From Desulfosporosinus sp. (lineage in GTDB: Bacteria > Bacillota > Desulfitobacteriia > Desulfitobacteriales > Desulfitobacteriaceae): a stretch of DNA of 18,401 bases. Shown here piece after piece: positions 12,891 through 18,401 of this stretch. The stretch spans positions 1 to 18,401 of the forward strand of contig JADQBO010000300.1 in NCBI GenBank assembly GCA_016278585.1, written 5' to 3'. Below the pieces are notes generated by a model that was not told where the DNA came from, did no database searches, and was given only the letters and a program-made list of their open reading frames with translations. A program made the translations under genes and the position numbers. Positions within the stretch are counted from its first letter, which is position 1, and every line of letters starts with the position of its first letter.

Positions 12891-13816
12891 TCCAGGGATG
12901 CCTTTTCTCGTCTAGGATAGAGGCAAAAACCGATACCGATCAGAACTAAGCTAAAGCCTATTAAATGGTATAAAGCTAAACGTTCATCTAGAAAAAGAAA
13001 GGCTAACAAAATACCGAACACGGGGACTATATTATTAAAGATGGCTGCTTTTCCGCTGCCTATGCGGCTAATTCCCTCTAAATATAGTAAAATTGCTATA
13101 CCAGTAACCAAACAACCCATATATAGAACAACTAACCAGCTTGTTCTTGAAAGGTACCAGGGTTTATTTAGCAGTTCCCATATCCCGTAGGGCGATAAGA
13201 AAATTGTCCCGAAGAAGAGGGAGTAAACGCTGGTCACTAAAGGTGTGAATTTTTTCATGACACCTTGTCCTAGAATTGAGAATAACGCAACGGCCACTAC
13301 ATTGAGTAACAAAACAAGGTCACAGGGATTGAGGTTTAGAGTTATTAAACGAGTAAATGAACCTTGGGATATTACAACTACTAGACCTGAGAAGGAGAGC
13401 CCTATTCCTAAAACCCTTAGTCGTGAGGGTATGATACCCCATCCAACGGTTAAAAGGATATTGGTAAGGGCTGGGTTTAATGCAAAAATGATTGCCGCAT
13501 TCGTGGCCGTACTATATTGTATTGCCCATAAGAATGTACCATAAGCCACTGTAATTCCTAGAAATCCTAAAAGGGCAAAACTATATAAATCCATGCGTGT
13601 TGGCTTTGGACTTTGGCGTAGGGAATGCCAGGCTAATGGAAAGAGAACCAATAAACCGAAGAGTCCACGTAACATAGACAAGGCGATGGGTGGAATATCC
13701 CCTGAAATGAAACGGCCTGCGACAAGATTCCCTCCGTAGAGCATGGACGATGATAAAAGTAATATATAGCCGGTAAGGTTTAACTCTTTTGTATAAAATT
13801 TAGCCTGTATTCTCAT
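12842..13816 (-). CDS. EamA/DMT family transporter
   Basis: Inner-membrane drug/metabolite transporter (324 aa) with about ten helices in two repeated EamA domains (about residues 15-150 and 165-305). Landmarks are LYGGNLVAGRFISG and MLRGLFGLLVLFPLAW in the first domain and GKAAIFNNIVPVFGILLAFLFLDERL in the second, a typical EamA end. Members export amino acids, bases or other metabolites; the substrate is unknown here. AGAGGAA lies 7 bases before the ATG. The C-terminal 20 or so residues after YPRREK are polar and lie in the 49-base tail-to-tail overlap with the hydrolase gene, with no terminator between them. Confidence 0.9.
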   Translation of the reverse strand: MRIQAKFYTKELNLTGYILLLSSSMLYGGNLVAGRFISGDIPPIALSMLRGLFGLLVLFPLAWHSLRQSPKPTRMDLYSFALLGFLGITVAYGTFLWAIQYSTATNAAIIFALNPALTNILLTVGWGIIPSRLRVLGIGLSFSGLVVVISQGSFTRLITLNLNPCDLVLLLNVVAVALFSILGQGVMKKFTPLVTSVYSLFFGTIFLSPYGIWELLNKPWYLSRTSWLVVLYMGCLVTGIAILLYLEGISRIGSGKAAIFNNIVPVFGILLAFLFLDERLALYHLIGFSLVLIGIGFCLYPRREKASLDQASLLILSAKAPKSR

Positions 13817-13974
13817 TTCAAATTCCTCTTTTTCAATCTATACAGTATTATTTACTTAAATGGGTGGAAAAGCAAGTCATTATCTTAAGGCTTAAATCGA
13901 CTTATCCGCGAATTAAGGTGTTGAGTGGTAAGTGGAGGTAGAGTTTAAACATAAAAAAAATTGAATTCTTAAGT

Positions 13975-14003
13975 TTGACAAGCAAAACAATTTGAGGTAC
14001 ACT
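13975..14003 (+). promoter_or_regulatory. Promoter of the riboswitch-P-type ATPase transcript
   Basis: TTGACA (13975-13980), a 17-base spacer, and TACACT (13998-14003). The predicted start at about 14010 coincides with the first base of the riboswitch. The stretch 13817-13974 upstream is A+T-rich with nothing else recognised. Confidence 0.75.
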
Positions 14004-14010
14004 TGATTTG

Positions 14011-14100
14011 TTAAGAGGGAGTAGTTTAATTACAAAAGCAACATACCCGGTAAGGTGACTTACCTGTTTTTGTAAACCGTAGAGGTAACGAGACTTTTAA
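14011..14100 (+). ncRNA. yybP-ykoY manganese riboswitch
   Basis: The aptamer starts TTAAGAGGGAGTAG, matching the conserved GGGGAGUAG region, and ends ACGAGACTTTTAA, matching the conserved GAGACC-UUU 3' side. TTAAG and CTTTTAA form P1. Between them lies a long hairpin, TACAAAA to TTTTTGTA, with the internal ACATACC typical of the Mn2+-binding loop and a terminal GGTAAG-GTGA-CTTACC. This RNA class binds Mn2+ and turns on Mn2+ exporters. The 3' strand of P1 is also the 5' arm of the terminator that follows, so metal binding should prevent termination (an ON switch). Downstream is a P-type ATPase, a common partner of this class. Confidence 0.88.
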
Positions 14101-14136
14101 CATAGCCAGTTATGGCTGTGTTAAAAGTCTTTTTTG
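14091..14136 (+). terminator. Riboswitch expression-platform terminator
   Basis: A 17-bp stem, AGACTTTTAACATAGCC (14091-14107) with GGCTGTGTTAAAAGTCT (14114-14130), one G-U pair, then TTTTT. Its first ten bases are shared with riboswitch P1, so the two structures are mutually exclusive. Confidence 0.9.
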
Positions 14137-14237
14137 TTTACTTGAAAGATGTTGTGAAGCAAAAGTAAGGAGTGATTATTTCGTTAATACTATGGGAACT
14201 ATAAGTGAGCAATAGGAAAAAAAAGGAGGATAATATA

Positions 14238-16916
14238 GTGGACTTTTTCCAAAGAGAAGTTGAAGAGGTTATCTCTGAATTAGAGAGTAATGAAGAGAAG
14301 GGTTTATCAGCGGCTGAAGCTGAGACGAGAATCCAACGTTATGGGAAAAATGTTTTTACCCCTAAAGAGAAGGTTAGTATTTTTTACAAGATATTTGAGA
14401 GCTTGAAGGAACCCCTCATTGTAATTCTATTAATTTCAGGGGCAATATCCTTAGCCATGGGTCATATTCCCGATGGTGTAGGGATTTTTGTTGCTGTCCT
14501 AATAGCAACGTCGATATCAGTGATTCAAGAGGGTAAATCAGATAAAGCATTTGAGGCTTTATCAAAGCTTAGTGAAGATGTTCATGTCAAAGTGGTTCGA
14601 GAAGGGGACATCGTATTACTTACCCAAAGCGAACTAACGATTGGAGATATTGTTCATTTAGAAACGGGTGACAAAGTTCCTGCTGATATGAGAATAATTC
14701 ATTCTTCAAGTCTTGGGATCGACGAATCGATGCTTACGGGTGAAGCCGAAGCTGCTTCTAAGAATTCTCTAAAAATTGAAAGGGAGAATTGCCCCCTTGC
14801 AGAGCGGAAAAACATGCTTTACTCAGGTACCATGGTTATTGAGGGAAGAGTAATTGGGATTGTAACTTCAATTGGCGATGGAACTGAAATGGGTAAAATT
14901 GCTGATGAGTTGAAGGGAGAAATAACGTCTCAAACCCCTCTTCAACAGAAATTAGCGGATCTGGGCAAAAGAATATCCATTATTGGATCTATTGCAGCCG
15001 CCGCCATCTTTCTTTTCGAAGTGTTCAAGATGTACAGGCACGGGATCCTTGTGCTGGATAATATAGGCGCGGCCCTTCCAGGGATCAAAGATGCCTTTGT
15101 AACCTCCGTAGCTCTGATTGTTGCTGCTGTACCTGAAGGATTGCCAACTATGGTTGCAATTACATTGGCATTCAATATGCAAAAAATGGCTAAAAATAAT
15201 GCCTTAGTTCGAAAGCTTATTGCTTGTGAAACGATTGGTTCGGTCAATGTCATCTGTTCTGATAAGACAGGGACATTGACCGAAAACAAGATGACGGTTG
15301 TTGAAGTTTGGTCCGACGGTAAAGATGTTCCAGTTGATCAGCTACGCAGTGATGAAATGCTCCAGAATTTTTGCCTCAACTCTACAGCGGATATTTCTAA
15401 GAAAGATGGAAAATATGAATTTTTAGGAAATCCAACTGAATGTTCACTGCTTGGCTGTGCGGATAAGAATAATATCAACTATCTCCATTATCGTAAAGAG
15501 TTTGGAGAACCCATTAGTGAATATAATTTTACCTCAGCCAGAAAAATGATGTCTACAGCTTATCAAATGGAAAATGGCTATAGACTCTATACGAAGGGTT
15601 CACCCGAAAAGATTCTCAGCATATCGAACAGAATTCTTTATAATGGTTCGATTGTGCCAATAACTCAGGAGCATATCAATGAAATTGAAACAAGAATAAG
15701 ACAACTTCAGGATAATGCAAGAAGAGTGTTAGCGTTTGCTTTTAATGACTTTAGTGATGAGCCTCAGTGGGAAGATATCTACAATGTAGAAAAAGATCTT
15801 ATTTTTGCAGGCTTTGTTGGGATAGAAGATCCACTGCGTTCTGATGTCAAAGAAGCTATTAATCAATGCCGACAAGCTGGTATCACGGTCAAAATTTTAA
15901 CGGGGGATAATATTAATACAGCGAAAGCCATTGCCACTCAATTAGGCATTGTCAAGAAGGACTCATTGATATTAGAAGTTATGGATATCGATGAGATGAG
16001 TGATGAAGAGTTAAAGAGCAAGCTTCCTAATATAGTGGTAATTGCTCGATCAAATCCAACTGCTAAAATGAGAGTTGTTAAGCTCTTACAGGAACTTAAT
16101 TCTTCGGTGGTTGTGACAGGTGATGGTATTAATGACGCACCTGCGTTAAAAGCGGCTGATGTCGGAGTTGCGATGGGGATTGCAGGAACGGAAGTATCCA
16201 AAGAAGCTGCGGATATCGTTTTATTAGATGATTCTTTTTCTACAATAGTCAAAGCTATCAAGTGGGGCCGTGGCATTTATGAAAACTTCCAACGGTTCAT
16301 TCAGTTCCAGCTAACGGTAAATGTTGTGGCCTTTGTCACAGTTATATTGGCAGAACTCATGGGGTATGCCATGCCCTTTACGACCTTACAATTACTATGG
16401 GTAAATATTATTATGGATGGTCCTCCTGCTTTAACGTTGGGGTTAGAACCTCCGAGAGAGCATTTGCTTGAAAAGCAGCCCATCAAACGAAATGCCTCCA
16501 TTGTTACTAAGGATATGTTGTTGAAAATTGTTTCCAATGGATTATTTATTGTAGCAGCCTTACTAATACTCTTGGATACGCAACTGCTTGGTGGTACAAT
16601 GGCTCAACAATCTACTATCGTGTTCACATCGTTTGTAGTATTTCAGTTATGGAATGCATTTAATAGTCGAGAGTTTGGAGCACGGAGCATTTTCCCTAAC
16701 ATTCATAAGAATATGACAATGGTAGGAGTTGTGCTTTTAACCTTCCTCGTTCAAGTTTTAGTTACCCAGTATGGTGGAAACGTGTTCAAAACAGTTCCTC
16801 TTGAACTAGGTATATGGTTTAAGATTATTGGATTTACCTTTAGCATTGTAATTTTTAGTGAGTTACTAAAACTAGTAATGAGAGTTTCTCAAGGAATTTT
16901 CTCAAAGAAGAGTTAA
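14238..16916 (+). CDS. P-type cation ATPase (P2A, SPCA/PMR1-like), probable Mn2+ exporter
   Basis: Membrane ATPase pumping divalent cations out of the cell (892 aa). It has an N-terminal cation_ATPase_N segment, the actuator LTGEAE (the usual TGES has Ala for Ser), PEGLP in M4 (E300), the phosphorylation motif DKTGTLT (D342), KGSPE in the nucleotide domain, hinge motifs LTGDN and TGDGINDAP, and the C-terminal membrane domain. M6 reads N723-IIM-D727-GPPAL, like SPCA/PMR1 (NILMDGPPAQ) and unlike SERCA (NLVTDG), so one Ca2+/Mn2+ site is expected. The position of PMR1 Gln 783, important for Mn2+, is Leu 732. I chose GTG 14238, 8 bases after AAGGAGG, over the upstream GTG 14205, which has no ribosome site. 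The Mn2+ riboswitch makes Mn2+ export more likely than Ca2+. Confidence 0.94.
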   Translation: MDFFQREVEEVISELESNEEKGLSAAEAETRIQRYGKNVFTPKEKVSIFYKIFESLKEPLIVILLISGAISLAMGHIPDGVGIFVAVLIATSISVIQEGKSDKAFEALSKLSEDVHVKVVREGDIVLLTQSELTIGDIVHLETGDKVPADMRIIHSSSLGIDESMLTGEAEAASKNSLKIERENCPLAERKNMLYSGTMVIEGRVIGIVTSIGDGTEMGKIADELKGEITSQTPLQQKLADLGKRISIIGSIAAAAIFLFEVFKMYRHGILVLDNIGAALPGIKDAFVTSVALIVAAVPEGLPTMVAITLAFNMQKMAKNNALVRKLIACETIGSVNVICSDKTGTLTENKMTVVEVWSDGKDVPVDQLRSDEMLQNFCLNSTADISKKDGKYEFLGNPTECSLLGCADKNNINYLHYRKEFGEPISEYNFTSARKMMSTAYQMENGYRLYTKGSPEKILSISNRILYNGSIVPITQEHINEIETRIRQLQDNARRVLAFAFNDFSDEPQWEDIYNVEKDLIFAGFVGIEDPLRSDVKEAINQCRQAGITVKILTGDNINTAKAIATQLGIVKKDSLILEVMDIDEMSDEELKSKLPNIVVIARSNPTAKMRVVKLLQELNSSVVVTGDGINDAPALKAADVGVAMGIAGTEVSKEAADIVLLDDSFSTIVKAIKWGRGIYENFQRFIQFQLTVNVVAFVTVILAELMGYAMPFTTLQLLWVNIIMDGPPALTLGLEPPREHLLEKQPIKRNASIVTKDMLLKIVSNGLFIVAALLILLDTQLLGGTMAQQSTIVFTSFVVFQLWNAFNSREFGARSIFPNIHKNMTMVGVVLLTFLVQVLVTQYGGNVFKTVPLELGIWFKIIGFTFSIVIFSELLKLVMRVSQGIFSKKS

Positions 16917-16929
16917 AGACTTAAAATCA

Positions 16930-16968
16930 AAAAGTCCACAATCCCAGACCTAGGGATTGTGGACTTTT
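16930..16968. terminator. Bidirectional intrinsic terminator
   Basis: A perfect 16-bp stem, AAAAGTCCACAATCCC with GGGATTGTGGACTTTT, around 7 bases. It ends the ATPase transcript; the minus strand also has a T-rich tail (CTTTTTGATTTT) and could stop the 31-aa peptide transcript. From 16969 to 17092 nothing else was recognised. Confidence 0.9.
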
Positions 16969-17092
16969 AATACTGTTAGGCTTTCTCATAAAAGTATATG
17001 ATAGTCATAGGGATAGACGATAATTGCTTTGTCAAGTAGTCTAAGGGTGAAGATTTGCTTTAGGCTATATCCTAGAAATAGAAAACAGGGAT

Positions 17093-17188
17093 TTAAACTT
17101 TCCATCGTTTACGAAACACGGTAAACCTTAACATAAACCAATTTCTAAATTTACTAAATTGCCATATCATCTTAGAAAAAAAACCCAT
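17093..17188 (-). CDS. Predicted 31-aa cationic aromatic peptide
   Basis: A very short ORF with an excellent ribosome site (AAAAGGAGGG, 8 bases before ATG). The product begins MGFFSKMIWQFSKF and ends FRKRWKV. It has seven Phe, three Trp, four Lys and four Arg and no acidic residue, for a net charge of about +8. Basic and aromatic residues alternate in a way that could form an amphipathic membrane-active helix, like leaderless bacteriocins or type I toxins. No signal peptide, immunity or export gene lies beside it. Upstream on the same strand are TATAAT (17215-17220) and two direct repeats. The gene is divergent from the cNMP-AAA+ regulator. No family is recognised. The ribosome site and composition make chance less likely, but it is unproven. 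Confidence 0.55.
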   Translation of the reverse strand: MGFFSKMIWQFSKFRNWFMLRFTVFRKRWKV

Positions 17189-17214
17189 TGTTAACACCCT
17201 CCTTTTAGTTTAAC

Positions 17215-17220
17215 ATTATA
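17215..17220 (-). promoter_or_regulatory. -10 element for the 31-aa peptide gene
   Basis: Perfect TATAAT on the minus strand, 27 bases before the peptide start codon, with no good -35. The space where a -35 would lie is partly taken by direct-repeat copy A, which suggests a regulated promoter. Confidence 0.45.
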
Positions 17221-17224
17221 GTTA

Positions 17225-17282
17225 TGTTTCCCAACTTTCTGAAAATCAATCAGAGATTTAGATTTTAGTGTTCCCACTTTCT
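17225..17282. repeat. Two direct repeats, TGTTTCCCAACTTTCT and TGTTCCCACTTTCT
   Basis: Copy A lies at 17225-17240 and copy B at 17269-17282, differing by two single-base gaps. Their centres are 43 bases apart, close to four DNA turns. They sit just upstream of the predicted -10 for the 31-aa peptide gene, so they may bind a regulator. Confidence 0.45.
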
Positions 17283-17289
17283 AAACAAG

Positions 17290-17305
17290 AGAATAATGAT
17301 ATTCT
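17290..17305. promoter_or_regulatory. Palindrome AGAATA-N4-TATTCT
   Basis: Perfect 6-4-6 inverted repeat between the divergent peptide and regulator genes. Its centre is about 44 bases upstream of the start point predicted from TATAAT at 17330-17335 on the plus strand. The format suits a dimeric regulator; the binder is unknown. Confidence 0.45.
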
Positions 17306-17329
17306 GAGATTTTAATAAAGTTATTTGTT

Positions 17330-17335
17330 TATAAT
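17330..17335 (+). promoter_or_regulatory. -10 element for the cNMP-AAA+ regulator
   Basis: TATAAT, 47 bases before the ATG, without a clear -35 at the usual distance. No -24/-12 sigma-54 promoter was seen in this gap. Confidence 0.4.
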
Positions 17336-17382
17336 AGTTCATCTATGTTTGAATAGTTTAAATATTAATTTTGGAGGGGCCT

Positions 17383-18401
17383 ATGAGTGAAGATAAAGTT
17401 CGTAATCTCTCAAACATTGAGTTCCTTTCCGATTTATCCACGCTGGAATTGGCAGAACTGGCTAGTGACTTTCATTGGGAGCACTACGCACAAGGCTCAG
17501 AGATTATTAGGCAGGGGCAGGAAGTGCATTCCTTTTATATCCTGATTGAGGGAAAAGCAGATGTTATGGTTAAAAAGGAAGGGTATCGTTTATGGCGTGT
17601 GGAGACATTGGGTCCGGGAGACACCTTTGGAGAATTCGCTTTACTGAACGGAAAGGCTGCTTCTAAAACAATATATTGCCAAGAAAAATGCCTAGTATTA
17701 GCTATGGAATCAGAAAGTTTTGCGCGTATGCTTTTGAGGTGGCCAAAATTTTATCGAACCTTTATTGAAAAATTATCCGAAGACCTAAATGAAGCCAATC
17801 TCACATTATCAGAAGCTAAATATAAAGAGGTTTTACGATCCACTTTACAGCTTACTCAATACAGGGATAAATTTTATGGTATTTGGGGAGGTGCTCGTAC
17901 GACTGGAGAAGTCGAACGGAAACTAGAGGAGCTTGCTCACCCAAAAGGACACCTACTCATAACCGGAGAACGGGGCACCGGTCGTCAGATGATGGCTTGG
18001 TACGTTCATCAACGCCAATCCGGAGATTCAGCGCCTTTTGTTGTTGTGGAAGGACAACGTTTTGACCAGCAGTGGAGAGATTTGATCGCAGAGGTTCAAG
18101 ATCAAGGAGATTCTTTGGTTTCCCATAACTCTAATCTTTTTGATATCGCTGAGGGTGGAACATTGTTTATTAGAGAACTAAATCTTATTTCACCTCCTAC
18201 TCAACGAAAATTGGCTCAAGCATTAAAACTTCAAAAAAACAAATGTTTTGTCATCGGGAGTTTGCAAGCGGAACCTGATGATTTAGGACGAATTGTTATT
18301 CCAGAGCTTCTTGAATGGTTTGCTCATACGTATGAAATTACCCCCTTGCGTAAGCGTAAACGAGATATCCCTATTCTTGCCCAAGGGTTTCTGGAAAAAT
18401 T
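17383..18401 (+). CDS. Partial regulator: cNMP-binding domain fused to degenerate sigma-54-activator AAA+ domain
   Basis: The first 339 codons of a longer protein, open to the window end. Residues 12-130 form a Crp-type cNMP-binding domain (SEIIRQGQ, FYILIEGKADVMV, GPGDTFGEFALLNGK). After a helical linker, residues 175-339 resemble the AAA+ domain of sigma-54 activators. Walker A is GERGTGR (195-201), with the catalytic Lys changed to Arg. Walker B is GGTLFIRE, with Arg 264 in place of the Asp. The L1 loop GAFTGA that contacts sigma-54 is missing between about residues 220 and 255. The ITPLRKRKRDIPILA segment near the edge is still family-like. It is probably not a working sigma-54 activator and may act as a cNMP- or ligand-sensing scaffold. 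GGAGGGG lies 3 bases before the ATG. The C-terminal part is not visible. Confidence 0.85.
   Translation, partial: MSEDKVRNLSNIEFLSDLSTLELAELASDFHWEHYAQGSEIIRQGQEVHSFYILIEGKADVMVKKEGYRLWRVETLGPGDTFGEFALLNGKAASKTIYCQEKCLVLAMESESFARMLLRWPKFYRTFIEKLSEDLNEANLTLSEAKYKEVLRSTLQLTQYRDKFYGIWGGARTTGEVERKLEELAHPKGHLLITGERGTGRQMMAWYVHQRQSGDSAPFVVVEGQRFDQQWRDLIAEVQDQGDSLVSHNSNLFDIAEGGTLFIRELNLISPPTQRKLAQALKLQKNKCFVIGSLQAEPDDLGRIVIPELLEWFAHTYEITPLRKRKRDIPILAQGFLEK

Noticed and set aside
14205..14237. Upstream GTG start for the P-type ATPase
   Set aside because: AAGGAGG at 14223-14229 lies inside this extension and is ideally spaced for GTG 14238; nothing suitable precedes 14205.
17883..18065. 60-aa ORF within the cNMP-AAA+ gene
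   Set aside because: Out-of-frame shadow; the continuous frame from 17383 carries recognisable domains.

Overview
The window looks like a chromosomal segment of a strictly anaerobic, low-GC, spore-forming Firmicute of the Peptococcaceae. Desulfosporosinus or a close relative is my best guess. The grounds are the A+T-rich composition, strong GGAGG ribosome sites with frequent TTG and GTG starts, and the mix of rubrerythrin, a lysine 2,3-aminomutase pathway and a degenerate cNMP/sigma-54-type regulator. No phage, transposase, rRNA, tRNA or CRISPR array was seen. This is mostly ordinary chromosome with unusually readable regulatory DNA.

Layout. (1) 1-1140: an ABC-2 type permease and a small membrane protein, converging on a bidirectional terminator. 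(2) 1229-3547 (minus): a three-gene polar amino acid ABC transporter. It is divergent from (3) 3983-6098 (plus): ablA-ablB, making the compatible solute N-epsilon-acetyl-beta-lysine. The 435-base gap between them carries two copies of one operator-like inverted repeat, ACAACTT-N13-AAGTTGT. One sits on the ablA promoter and the other just downstream of the transporter promoter. (4) 6333-6794: an Fe-S protein with a CDGSH domain. (5) 6912-9131: an operon of a small membrane protein, a YbjQ-family protein and the K+/H+ antiporter pair KhtT-KhtU, followed by a tautomerase. (6) 9390-9437: an 18-bp-stem hairpin that may be a dispersed repeat. (7) 9451-11746: a ferredoxin-like protein divergent from a Crp/Fnr regulator, then rubrerythrin with a PerR-like box on its promoter. 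(8) 11747-13816: an untracked 37-aa membrane peptide, an N-formylglutamate amidohydrolase-like protein, and an EamA exporter that overlaps it tail to tail. (9) 13975-16968: a yybP-ykoY manganese riboswitch with an intrinsic terminator, controlling a P-type ATPase with an SPCA/PMR1-like sixth membrane segment, so probably a Mn2+ exporter. (10) 17093-18401: an untracked 31-aa, +8, aromatic peptide gene, divergent from the start of a large regulator that joins a cNMP-binding domain to a degenerate sigma-54-activator AAA+ domain. That regulator runs off the window.

Functional reading (inference): much of the window concerns ion and osmotic balance (acetyl-beta-lysine synthesis beside an amino acid importer, K+ efflux by KhtTU, Mn2+ export) and redox or oxygen stress (rubrerythrin, ferredoxin/Crp pair, CDGSH protein). 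The strongest candidates for undescribed biology are the paired operator between the amino acid transporter and ablAB, the 31-aa cationic peptide and its promoter repeats, and the degenerate cNMP-AAA+ regulator opposite it.
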